A stretch of 64,000 nucleotides of DNA from contig VXAI01000339.1 in the NCBI GenBank assembly GCA_013399305.1, positions 567,643-631,642 of the forward strand, written 5' to 3'. Positions 1 through 11,640 of the stretch are shown one piece after another. Origin of the DNA: Rostratula benghalensis (lineage: Eukaryota > Chordata > Aves > Charadriiformes > Rostratulidae). Position numbers and translations under genes: made by a program. How positions within the stretch are numbered: the first letter of the stretch is position 1; each line of letters opens with the position of its first letter. The notes below the pieces were generated by a model that searched no databases, was not told where the DNA came from, and saw nothing but the letters and a program-made list of their open reading frames with translations.

Positions 1-3000
1 TGGATTATGGTTAGTGTCAAGGCTGGCTTAGCACAGGTAACCAAAGCTGTATGCAGTCAATAGATGAAACTGAACATGAACTACAGCCACACCACTTGAA
101 CCTCACAGCCTATTGAGCAGTGCAACAGGGAAAGAAGGCATCTTTCTAAGACCATGGCCAGTGTGCTTGGCATGGGACATTCCCTGTTCCAGGGCTTTGT
201 TCCCATGAAAATAATTGGCTTTGCAAGACAAAAATTCAAATTCAAAACTTAAAGCTGTTGTCCCCAGACAAGAAGTCAGGAAAGCATCAAGGATACATAA
301 AGAATGAAACAGCTTCATTTTCCTTGTAAATACCTGTCTGCTTATTTTTTAATTAAGCAACAGCTGGGTGTAAACTTGTAAGACAGCAGAAGGATCCCAA
401 GGTAGAGGAGACTGAGTAGTCTACATAACACGGAAATTTCCCACCACTGCTGGTGCAGCAGCTGAAACTGGCATAAACTGCTCCATTGCTGAACTCATCA
501 CTACAGCACTACATGACTAACTTCTGCAAAAGACTTCTTAGATATGGAGCATTTAATACCAGAACCAGTTACGTTTTTGTAAAAGAGATAGGGGTCACGG
601 GCAAGGATTTTAGGAGCAGGTTGGAGAAGCCTCTTTTGGCAAGGAGCTACTTAAGAACTGGTCCATGAGTGTGGATGAGGACACCTCTCAAAGCTCCTGC
701 TATCACTTGTTGATTCAGATGTAGGTGAAAGTCTGGGTAGCTGTGTTTTCTTATCACATAGACCCAGGGACAACATGAGCTTCTCCATCCAGAGATCCCT
801 CAGGGCTTGGCCATGGGGCTGTGAACCCTGGTAAAACTTAGCATTGGGATCCTTCATGTATTGGCCTTGCTGCCAAGAAACCAAGTTTGCACCCCTCTGA
901 CATGTGTGCAGTTACAAGGAAAAGACTGGGACCAAGGACTCACATGCTCAGTCCCAGTAATGACCTTTCTCAGACCCTGAGCTCCTGACCAACCCTTGTC
1001 CTAAGCCACGGATGCGACCCCTCTTGGTGCTGAGCACAGCCATGACAGGCACTCATGCTTGGAATACAACCATGCTCCCAGAGAGAGCTGTGCAGGTTGC
1101 TCTGCTGTCAAACTGCCCTAGATTGGAGTGAATAAGCTCCTTTCTGAAGAAAGATAATTGCTCTATTTTAAATAAGTGGTTCAAGGAGAAAAACACAGGC
1201 ACGAGGGTCTGATGCTCTGAGCTGAGGGTGGGAAACATGAGGTGCGCAGGGCAGAGCAACTGCACGGCTGCTTTGCTGGATAGCCAAAGTACTGCATGAA
1301 AAATGTCAGTCAAGCTGCTACTGTGTCCTCAGCCCAGACAAATTGTTGCTGTTAGAGACCACAGAGACCTCAGCAGGAGAAGGAGGTGCCCCTCCTTAGG
1401 CTACCGAGCTGCGAGGCTGGGCACCATTAAAAGCCAGAGGGGAAAAGCTCCCAGTAGAACAAAGACCCTCTGTCTCCTCTCACCTGTGCCCCATCCACCT
1501 GCAGACTCAGGCTTTTTGGGCCATAAAGGAGAGTCCCAGATCACTGCAGGTCAGCCCCTTAGGCCAGTGCCATTCCACGGGCTGGCGTTGTGAAGCGCAG
1601 CCACCCACCGTGGGGGCAGCTCACAAGGAAACTTCTCTGGGGAAAATCATTGCTGCTTTGGCAAACTGTCTCCCAGGGTGAAGATCAACAAACTGGAGCA
1701 GACAACAACAGAGGCATTAATGAGGCCAACCCTGGCATCCTCCTGGACCCCTCCACCACGGAGATCGGTGATTTCACCAAGCAAGCACAGAAGAGGCCTC
1801 TTCAGCAGAGTTTTGTCTTTGCTGCTTAAAATTCAATAGCTCCACTTTCCAAGCCGGCAGGAAAGAAACAGTTTTTGTACGCTAACAGCCCACCCCACAC
1901 AACCCCCCCGCCTCGTCCCCATTTGTACGGAGGAAGCTCTCTGGTTTGAACTTGGCAGACGTGCCTCTGGCCTGCAGGGAAAGACACCAAGAGGCTTGAA
2001 GGATGTGTCAGCTGCTTCCTAGCCCTGTTGGACGAGCACTGGCCTTGGCAGGGAGAGGTCCCATCTGAACGTCTCTCAGCTGGAGGTCAGAGAGAGGCAT
2101 TCACTGCTCCAGAAACCCAGGTCCCAGCAGGTATGCCTGTGAGGTGCTCCCAGCCTCCCCCCGAGGTGGGGGCACCCTTGCTGATTGTCCCTGTGTGCCT
2201 TCGTCTCAGGTTCAGCAGCAGTCATGTCACCGGCAGGGTTTGTTGTAGGTTTGGCCTCGTAGGTCCACAAAAAGAGAAAACATGCATGTGGTAAGCAATG
2301 TCACAGCCTGCCTTCAGGCAGCATCTCAAGATGATGATGTAAAAACCATTTCTGGGGGACCCTGTGACCTGGAAACAATGGTGGAAGCACTGAGCTAACC
2401 CCTCATAGAGGAGTTGAATATTATTTGCGTAAAATTTTGCTTTAAAACCAAGGCTTGCTGCTCTATCTCATCTGAGAGCTATTCACTGTCATTTTAGGTC
2501 AGAGTTAAGGTTACTAAGAACATAAATGACATATTTTCTCTTGCAAACAGCTGAGACTCCTCTTTTGCACAACAAGCACCCAGAATGAGCAGGAGGAAGT
2601 GGTAAGTGCCCTGCAAAGGTTTATTCACCTTAAAATAGTCTTGCAGTTGAGAATCCCCAGCTGTAATTTAGCTTGCATATCTGGAAAACAAGAATTCCTT
2701 GGACCTGGCTTGCGTAACCCCACCTCGTGCCCATGGCTTCCCTCTCAGCTGCCAATCTGCAACAACGCTGTTGGGTTGGTCAAGCTGTTGAGACACGGCT
2801 TCTGTCCCAGAGATTTTGTGTCATTTCCACGGGAGGGTCACCTCCATAGGTTTGATGCACTGCAGTCTGCCCGAGGCAGTTGCCCCTGCACTGGATCATT
2901 GATGAACGAGGCACAGATGAGCAGCAAGAAGGCCTGGGGCCTGAAGCACTGGGGCTGGAGGAAAACAAGCCATTCACACAGATCAGGTACCCTTCTGGAG

Positions 3001-4747
3001 AGCCAGCAGTGACAAGAGTGGCAGAAAACAGGCGGAGCAAGGGGAGTGTTTGCTATCTCTGACCCCCCGAGCACCCTCCTGGCAGTACAGCTTCAAAGGG
3101 GGGAGGGATGAAACATAGGAACAAGTGACCTGGTCTGGGCATGGACTTTGCACTCAGTGAGGAACGTGCCTGCCTTGCACTGATATTAGGGATCTTCTGC
3201 TTTCAAATCCTGACTGCCACCCCCCTCCCTCCCCGTGGTCTGCAGCCCCTCCATCCAGCTCTCCCACTACAACAATTCATCACGTCAGCCTTATCTAAGC
3301 CACACATAATCTCAGTCCTTTGTCTCCCAGGATGGGCTTAGAGAAGTCCTCAAAGTTAATGAAGCAGGTCCATCCCCTCATTAACTCACGGGTCTGTGTC
3401 CTTTGATTAGGTTGTGCTGACTCTGCTCACACATCACACTTGCTGCTCTAGATGCAGGGACACTGGGGCATTTCCAGCTGGGACACAGACAAAAGGAGGA
3501 GATAGCAGAGCCTTGGTTACCACAGGAGCAATTTGGGACAAATAAGTAGAGGCTTTCATGGCTAATTGGATCTGTACTGTCAATCCAGGACAGAGATGCC
3601 TTAACCCACACTGCCTGCCTGAGATTGCTAAGCAGGCCATAAATAAACTGCAGCACTGGTCCAAAGCTCATTGGCCTTCGGCTTCCACCCTGTGTGTTCC
3701 CTCCCAGCACTGCTACAGCTCCCTTGCTTTTTTCCACAACCGAAGCCTTGCAGCCCTGCCAGGACACTTGGAATTCACCTTGGGTAACTCAGAGACCCCT
3801 TCAGGCCTGCAGACCTCAGTACATCATGGCTCGCTTGAATAAGAAGTACTGTTTTCAAACTAAAGTCAAAGGGTAAATAAAGCAGTGGTTAGGAAGAACC
3901 AGAGATCAGTATTAGCAGGAGCTGAAAAGCCATAGACAAGATATTTTCAGAGGAAGGCTTGAGTTAGAAGTTGAGTTGGAAGTTGCTTCCCTGAAGCACC
4001 AAGTCTTCAATCTGCCTTTTGTTTTCAGTCCCAGGACAAGGCTCCAGTCCTGTCCCCAGCTCATTCTCAACCCTGAAATTCCTTCTTTCCTTCTCTGCTC
4101 AGAGAGTGCTGGGGGGTGCTGCATGGGCATTAGACTTGCGTCTGGCACTTCAGCCGTCAGGCATATCACGAATCTTCTTGCGCTTTGCTACTGGACATGC
4201 AAACAAGAAAAGTCACTTCCACGTGACTGACAGCCAGCACAAGGACATCCAAAGCCTTAAAGCAAGCTGGAAGCCTTGACCCTTCCCTCTGAGAACCTTC
4301 AGCATCTCATCATCTTTAAGGAGGCAGGCTTAAAACCTTGCCCTGGGCCCCTGAGCCTGCACCCTCTCTGCACAGCTGACTGCTGTGCAAGGTCCCAAGT
4401 GCTTCCCTCAGGAAAGAGAGCAAAGGAAAATGGCTTGTAATGCCTGGGACCACGACCTGCAGATTTTCTCTTTGCCATGGGAAAGCCAGGTACAGGACAT
4501 GTAGAAAGGCAAAGTCACAACAAAGGACAGTCCAACACTCCAGGCCAGGCAAAAATAGATTAACCTACTTGCAAGTAGGACAACATCGCTTCAGAGTAGG
4601 ACATGTGCTCACCACAGAAAAAGAACAAAATACAGAGATGATAGTTTGTCCACACACACATCTAACCTGACAGGAGACAGCTAAAGCACAGACATGTGGT
4701 ATGTTCAGGCAAGCAGCCGGGACACATGGTCCCCAGTCAAAGCAGAG

Positions 4748-4771
4748 CTAGACTTGCTGCTAGACTTGCTG
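4748..4771. repeat. 12-bp tandem duplication
   Basis: CTAGACTTGCTG is repeated twice exactly. Confidence 0.9.
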
Positions 4772-6520
4772 CCGTCTACCTGCTTACCAGAAGCAATATC
4801 CTGCCCCCAGGAGCTTGTGGGATATGCATGCCCAAACCTAACGGCTGATCCCTTCTACCTGATCTGCTAAATGTTGAAGAAACAATCACCAAGAAAGCAC
4901 AAGAAGATTCCTGATATGCCTGACTGCTGAAGTGCCAGAGCAAGTCTAATGCCCATAACGCGCTTCAAGGCTCCCTCCTGCTGAGGCCACCCCTCCACTG
5001 TCTCGAGCCCACCTACTCGACTCCTTACTCCTCAGCACCTTTCCCCCATCCAGGTTTTCAGACCACCACCAGAGCACTGTTCAGAGAGTACATGATAAAG
5101 AAGTGAGCTCGTATTAGCATCCCCAAAAGCCCCCTCAGCCCACCAGCCAGCCAGCAGGCTGCGGCTGAACCAGGCGGGATGGGTCTTTCAAAAAGAAACA
5201 CGAAGGTAAGTCCTACAGACAGCACGCTCATCAAAGCAGCCTCACTGCTGTTCACAGAGAGGAGTTAATGCCGTGGTGCTGACTGGCTGCTCCAGGGATG
5301 AGTTTCCTACCCGGCCTTGGCAGGACAGGCAGTTTTCTTGGCTTAGGACCCTGTGCTGGAACGGAAACCTGGAGCACCAGGTCTCAGGACACCAAAATCC
5401 TGTTCCTTGCTGTTGCTGCTGTCAAAGGAGGCAGTGTGAAAACATTCAGGTCCCAGGTCCCTTTGTAGAAAGCTTTAAGAAACCCCCCTCCAGGAAAGAT
5501 CTCCCTCCTGGGTATGGTTTGTTTTCTTAAATTCAGATTTGTAAAAAGCATTCTGGGGCAGCCATGAACTTAAGTGTGAAACATGGCAGCCCCCTCAGCA
5601 GACCCTAGAATGCGGTGAGTGTTTCTGGTCTAACCTGACAGCTGAGGCCACCCGGAGAAAAGCCATTGAGACTGTTTTGCAAGTATCTCTATATCAGCTT
5701 TCTTTTAACCTTTAAACTCAGTCACTCACAAACGCCAGCATTCAGCTGCTCAGCCAGTCAGCCTGGGCTAGGGGTGTTTGTACACCAGCCTAGGATGAAG
5801 CTGAGAAGTGGAGAAAGCTTCCTCTAGTCTTTGCTAGGGCTGTTACAGTGGCTGCTTGCTAGCAATTGTCTTCAAGGGAGGAAAGGCATTTGGGGCAGAA
5901 GGAGGCATTACCTTTATGGATGTGTCAGGGCAGATTCAGGCGGCAGTAAAGCAGGCAGGTGGTCTGCCTGCCCTCTGCTGGAGCAGATGTCACGGTCCTT
6001 CCCCAGCGACAACTGCCTGTGGACACTGCTGGACAGGGAAAGCCCAGGATTGACAGGAAACACTGGCTCAGAAAAGACCACTACCTGCAGCTGAGGGCTG
6101 CCTGGGTCCCGCTTGTGATGCCAGCAACGGTGATGGGACAGTGCCTTTGACCTCACAGCAGTGAAATTTGGTTTTCCAACAGCAGGGTGACAGCTCTGAG
6201 CTGCAGAAACTGACTGTGTGCACACAAGCTGGCTGTTCAGGACCACCCCATCACACGCCGCCTTTGCCAGCCCAGGCAACAACCCCAGAACCGCCACCTT
6301 CCTCACACTTAACCCAGATACTATTTCTCCCCTTTTCCTACCATACTGATGCCAATTTTTGCCAGGCAGAAAGAACCAGAAGTACTCATTTGGGGACAAT
6401 GATTTTTTACTCCAGAGTGCCTTTCATCCTACACAAAGGCATTTCTAAGGAATAATCTGAAATCCACAAACAAGAACTTTGTTCTGAAGACGTGATAAAC
6501 AATTTATCCTTATTTTAATT

Positions 6521-6535
6521 AAAAAAAAAAAAAAA
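6521..6535. repeat. Poly(A) tract
   Basis: 15 consecutive A following TTTTAATT. Confidence 0.95.
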
Positions 6536-7847
6536 GATATTTCAGAAAAGCAACCTCGTTTATCAAATATTCTGATACACTTAAACCCGACCTCAAACTC
6601 CCTCAAAGCATGTCAACAAGGAGGTGAAAGCAGATGTACTCAACCCCCATCAAATAGCAAGGTCTACTTTTCTTCTACAAGCACTACCCGAAGAGACTGA
6701 CAGTGAACTTGAGGCTGAAGACATTTAATAGCACTAGAAGACTGCTCCTCATAGCAAGAGCTTCCCATCCCACAGAAACAGCATTCTATGCTGGCAACTT
6801 TGCTGAGACACTACTACCTTTGCTTCCCAAGAAAGGTCTGAAACCTTCACAGTGCAGTTCTTGTCCATCAGAAGCAAGCTGACCTGCAAGTCGGATGGAA
6901 TGGGGTTGTCCATGTCACATCTTTTTAATTCCACTTTCAGCCTTTCCTCTATGTGGGGAAATTAGAGCAAACCCAGTGCTTCTCACCCATATCTGAGCAA
7001 AGGAATACCGCTTGGAGCCTGGCAGGGATGCTGCTTCTCTTGCTCATGTCTTATACACCATGGGATGGTGGTGGAAAGGATGTTTGTCCCACCCAGTTGA
7101 GCCTGCTTATTTTCACAGAAGAAATCTGGAGAGCCACTGGAGAAGGAAGCAGCTCTCCAGGAACCTGAGAGCACAAAAATCCTTGCAGCAAACCCTCTAG
7201 CAGGCCTCAAATCCTACAAAACCCGTACATCAAATTTTTCTCCGAACAGCCTGAGAAGCATTGTGGTCCTTTGAGATAGCATGGCACCACTTGAGCACAA
7301 GCTTAATCCCCTGGTACTCCTTCCCAGAGGCTCTCAGGGAAGGACAGCCACCTTTGAACTCAGTGTGTCACTTCGTGCAACACCACGTGTAAGAGGATGG
7401 TGTTCCTGGGGGTGGTCGCACCAGCTCTGGGCGCTGCTTGGCTTAGAGGTGTGCCTGCAAAGCCCTCAGCACCTTACAGAAGCAGGGATGAGGATGTTTT
7501 AGGGGTTGGACCATCTAAAACGGTAATTCTATGTACCTGCACTAAGAATTGCATTCAGGTATTTAATCGGACTTGACATAGAGTCAGTCATCTGAATTAA
7601 GATCTATAATTACAAACCATTAATTCTAAATTAAGCTCTGAACACAGTTTGCATGTTGCCAACTATTCCGACTTGTACAACCTGAGTATGCCTGCTTTTA
7701 GTAAAGAGGTGTGGGGTAAAAGGTGGGACGAATCGGCATCTTGTGATGACCAGTACAACACGACACATCACTTGGTGATTCCAGCTGCCGTCTAGGACTA
7801 AGTGGACGGGCTACCGTCAGTTAATCCGGAAAAGGAGCATATATATC

Positions 7848-7856
7848 TATATAAAA
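7848..7856 (+). promoter_or_regulatory. TATA box at left edge of CpG island
   Basis: The nine bases TATATAAAA match the TATAWAAA consensus and lie just before the CpG-rich sequence that begins near 7860. If used, transcription would start about 30 bp downstream, near 7880, and run rightward into the island. It sits in a short AT-rich patch of alternating AT, so a chance match is possible. Confidence 0.4.
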
Positions 7857-7859
7857 CCC

Positions 7860-8280
7860 CCACCCTGCACCCTCCCGCTGAAACAGGGCGTGGCGCAGCC
7901 CTGAGACGCCACATCCTTCCTGCAAAGACCCAGGAGCATCCCCACACCTTCGGCAGCGCGCCCCACGCCTCCCCCTCACCCCACCTCTCCGAGGTGCTGT
8001 GCCCGCTCCCGGAGATGCGTCCCCCCTTCCCCGTACCTCCGTTCCCTGTCCGATTCCACGTCACCGCCGTGCCGGGTCCCGGCCATGGGAAACCCGCTCC
8101 GCTCCGCCCCGTGCATCTCCCGGGAGACCCGGGCACCGGCCTCCGTCCCGGGCGCAGCGCGGGCTGTGGCCGCCAGGGGGAGACGAGAGCCCGCGCTTTG
8201 CCCGGCTCCGCGGAAACGGCGCTTGGGGGGGGGGGCCGCCTGAGTTCGCCCCCCCCGCCCTCGGCCTTGGTCACCACAAA
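7860..8280. promoter_or_regulatory. CpG island, probable promoter
   Basis: By hand count there are about 45 CpG dinucleotides in 420 bp, with GC near 70 percent, giving an observed/expected ratio close to 0.9. The flanks are CpG-poor. This is the classical signature of an unmethylated vertebrate promoter. Inside are GC-box-like motifs (8102-8110), a CRE/ATF-like half site (8057-8063) and a CTCF-like site (8167-8185). A TATA box lies at the left edge, and a GTGAGT splice-donor match at 8295-8300 lies just beyond the right edge, which together fit a rightward first exon of about 410 bp. A 52-codon frame starts at an ATG in good Kozak context at 8085 and stops at 8243, but I do not recognise the peptide. 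Long frames in several registers on both strands are expected from GC-rich sequence and are not evidence of coding. Direction of transcription is unproven. Confidence 0.7.
8167..8185 (+). promoter_or_regulatory. CTCF-like binding site
   Basis: The 19 bases TGGCCGCCAGGGGGAGACG fit the vertebrate CTCF consensus (core CCRSCAGGGGGCGC) with only a few mismatches and an intact CCAGGGGG core. It lies inside the CpG island. The match was made by eye; occupancy is not known. Confidence 0.5.
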
Positions 8281-8293
8281 ACCTTGGGGGGGG
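8225..8293. repeat. G-run / C-run cluster at island edge
   Basis: A run of 11 G (8225-8235), a run of 8 C (8249-8256) and a second run of 8 G (8286-8293) lie within 70 bp. The first two can pair as a hairpin, and the G-runs could contribute to a G-quadruplex. Such tracts are also prone to sequencing length errors, so frames read through here are unreliable. Confidence 0.75.
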
Positions 8294-8300
8294 TGTGAGT

Positions 8301-11261
8301 AGGACCTTGCGTGGAGACACACACCCACTCCGAAAAAGGGACAGTCTTATGTCTCCGCAGGTGTGGTGTTGGGAAAGAGCCACTGGTTTTCAAACACCCC
8401 GTCCGTCCGTCCCCCCCAGGATACACACGAACATGCTGGCGCAGGACCACCCCTGTTCCACAGCAGGGATGTGCCCACGGGGACACACCTCCAACCCCGG
8501 GCCCCGCAGCCTGTTCATCCCCACCACGGCTCTCTTGAGGCAGGGTGAGCAAGCACCTTCTCAGGGCTTTGGTGGTGGTGGAGGAGCACTGGCAGAAGAC
8601 AGGCAGGGCGGTGGGATTTTTGCAGGTCCCTGGTGCGGGCAGGGTTCCAGAGAGCTCTGCAATCAGCTGGAGCACTGGGCTGCGGTGCCCCACGTTGGTG
8701 CCCCTCACCCATTTACCGGGGACAGGGGAGCGAGGAGGTGGTGTGTGGGAGGGGATACAGCCCCCTCTCCTCCAGGCAGCAGCTGCCCTCTGCCCTATGC
8801 AGGAAGCCTCCCTGGACTGATAGACCAGACGTGTGCTCAGCATCTACCTTCTGGGTTGGAGCGTTGCTAAGAAACGGGATCCCCCGGGAGGCTTCGGTGC
8901 CAGCCGCTGAGCCCAGCATGTTGGTAGGAAGGGATGAAGCCGCTGGGGAACCTCTAGATGAGGGAAGGCCAGTGTGGGAGATCACACAAAAGTCTGCAGC
9001 AGGACACCATGAGAGACACCCCCACACCTCACAGGAAACCTCTGAAGCAGGGGAAAGGGGTCAGCACTAGGAGGAAGAGCTCAGCATCAGCAGGATGAGG
9101 TTAATCTGGAGAGAGGTCTCTGGAGGGTTTCAGGTCAGGAAGATCATGTTGTAGAGAGATGTTTCCATCAGCAGCCCATTCCCCCTCCTGGGGCCATGGA
9201 GGGGGTCTCACTCGCCTTGGCATGGCCAAGCTGCAGGGTGGAGGGTGAGTGGGCAGCCTGGCAGCGGAGAGGGCAGGGGGATGCTGAGGGCAGGGATGTG
9301 TGAGCTGGGAGCTGCATACTGCAGAGGCCGAGCTGCTGCTTGGGTCACTGCCTGGGACATTAGTGTTGGGTTGAGAAATAGTCACTTGGCCTCTTTTGAT
9401 GTGGTCAAGGAATTCTCAGGGGATCAGAAACCCAGTGAGAAAGATGGCCAGAGGTGATGTAGAACCCAGCTCCCAGGACTTTTCCCAGTGCAAGTTAGCT
9501 GGGCAGCTGTCCCAGAGACCGGACTGGGGCAATGGGGTGTCCTTGTCTGACACGTGCTGTGGCATTTTACATGCTGAGTACCTGCCCTTCTGCACCACGG
9601 CAGGCAATTTCCACCTATGTGCAAGTGGCAGAGGATGGTAGCTCACACAAGATAAAAACATTTTAGGTGACCCACATTTCTTTGCTTTTTAGGTGACCAA
9701 CCTTTCCACCATGTGATTATAAATGAAAAAAAAACCAAACAAACCATATTTTGTGAAGTTTGCGGCACCAGGGAGGCCCCAGGAGAGAACAGAAAGAAGC
9801 ACAGAACACGATAGTCCTGTCCTCACATCCTTTGACAATGCCTCACTGAACCTCCCTTGCGAATGCAGACACTGAGTTTAAAGTCCTTGGCTGCAGTGAC
9901 AGAGCACGTTAGGGGGTGGCTGCTCTGAGCAAGGCAGTTAATTGGGCTCTCCCAGGCCCTTCCAAGCTTCAGGTTGGTGCCCTGAGCAGTCCTTGATGGT
10001 GCTGCAGGCTGGGGTGTTGGTGGTGCCACAGCCTGGCTTGGTGGCTAGGTCTGAAGTACTCGTGTCACTGTCTCATGCAGCATGGAGTGAAGCAGCACAG
10101 CAGTGGCACAGCCACCAAGTGCCACCAAGCCAAACTGACCCCCATGCTCTGCAGGGAACCCATTGTCTTTGTAGGAGCTTGGTGAAAAGGCAACTTCCTG
10201 GTGTCCTTACTACACTTGCTCTAGTGCAGGTGGACATTGGACGATCCTCAAAGCAGAGGATCAAACCACCAGAGTCCTTCCCTAATTCATTGAACCTCGA
10301 TCCCAGATTTTGATATTTTTGATGTGGTCACTAGTGGTAAGTTGGAACTACTTTAACATCAAACTGCTCCAGAGTGGTGTCCAGATAATAAAAAAGCATT
10401 ACTCTGCTTGTAATTCTTCCCAGGTGATAGCTCCCTCCCCATTAGCCTTTTTCTTCTGTGCCCACCACTCACATGGGCCATGTTTTCCTTTCTCTGGCTG
10501 CTCCTCTTCCCCACCCTATTGCCCCGGGAAGTATTCAGCATTTTTCAGGGCAAAGCTCCTGAAAACACAGGATGCCTTGTTTGCAGAAGTCAGTCATCTC
10601 GGACTGAGGCCCAGTCAGGTCAACAATTAGGTTTGGTGGTTTCTTCCAACTGGGGAAATCTTCTGAAAGACAAAAGGCTGCTCCTGGCAAAATGAAGGCT
10701 GCTCTATCGGTGTAGGAGCAATGCTTATTTTCCCTGGTTTGATGGGAAACTGTGAACAGCAGCTCTCTAGTTCAGTGCCTGCAAGAACTTCTTGACACCT
10801 AGACTGCCTGAGAGGTGACTTTTCTGGGCTGAAAACTCAGGTTACTGTGACTTGGCCTACCCAGGCTGCAAGCCCACGTACCCCAGGGGATGCACTAAAG
10901 CCAGAAGGTGTTGTTTGGAGGCAATTCTTCCCTTTCAAGCATTGTTGGAAATTCATGGCACAAGTGTGGGAAGGTCACAGCCTGACCCTGAGGTTAGCAG
11001 CCTTGTCCCACCCACTGGGCACAACACTGGTCCCTGACTACTGCCCCACACTGCTCAGCTCAAGTTTCCAGTATCACCTTCTCCACAACTCCCATATCCT
11101 CTTTTCTGGTTCATGGGATCCCAGGTGAGGAGAGCTAACGGCATGCATCAGTGAGTAAGGCACAGCCCTACTGAAAGTCACTGAGCAGAGCTAGCACCAC
11201 CACCTTCATTACCTGCTAAGAGAGCAGTCTCTGGCACATCCAAGATGTGGACCACAAAATG
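8301..11261. other. Unique non-coding sequence
   Basis: No recognised gene or repeat. GC content stays raised to about 9.3 kb and then falls. Frames up to about 190 codons occur on both strands near 8.3-8.9 kb but overlap one another in the GC-rich part and have no family resemblance. Confidence 0.55.
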
Positions 11262-11640
11262 AATCACAGACTCACAGAATGAATCATGGAGCCACAGAAT
11301 GATACGGGGTTGGAAGGGACCTCTGGAGATCATCTACTCCAATCCCCCTTCTGAAGCATGTCCTTCTATAGCAGGTTGCACAGGAACTTGTCCAGGTGGG
11401 TTTTGAATGTCTCCAGAGATGGAGACTCCGCCATGTCTGGGCAGCCTCTGCCAGGGCTCTGCCACCCTCAAAGAGAAGAATTTCCTCCTCATCTCGAGGT
11501 GGAACTTCTTATGTACAAATTTGTGTCCATTCTTCTTGTTCTGTCACTGGGCACCACTGAGAAAAAAATGGGCCCCTTCATCTTGACACCCACCCTTTAA
11601 GTATTTACATGTGTTGATCAGATCCCCTCTCAAAAATGAA
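11262..11640 (-). mobile_element. CR1 LINE fragment (3' end)
   Basis: The plus strand reads as the reverse complement of a CR1 3' end. It opens with degenerate copies of the octamer tail (CACAGAATGA-like), followed by the conserved block around GGTTGGAAGGGACCTCTGGAGATCATC, here broken across 11310-11336. The C-terminal part of ORF2 follows on the minus strand. Homology stops near 11640, as expected for 5' truncation. The frame carries stops and indels, so it is dead. It differs in subfamily from the copies at 13.1 and 50.4 kb. Confidence 0.9.

Larger units (their letters stand above)
1..7800. other. Unique non-coding sequence, no recognised gene
   Basis: I see no recognisable coding exon, CR1 or LTR in this stretch. 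The open frames are short, overlap on both strands and resemble no family I know. Small items: a 12-bp unit repeated twice in tandem at 4748-4771, a run of 15 A at 6521-6535, and two isolated exon-like segments bounded by splice consensus (2551-2601 and 5139-5205), which are at chance level and described in the findings. It could be intergenic or intronic; nothing in the sequence decides this. Confidence 0.6.

Noticed and set aside
7798..8870. Long overlapping open frames (up to 191 codons) in several registers on both strands
   Set aside because: GC-rich sequence has few stop codons; the frames shadow each other, cross long G-runs and show no domain.
9761..9780. Second CTCF-like site (TGCGGCACCAGGGAGGCCCC)
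   Set aside because: Several mismatches in the core; too weak by eye.
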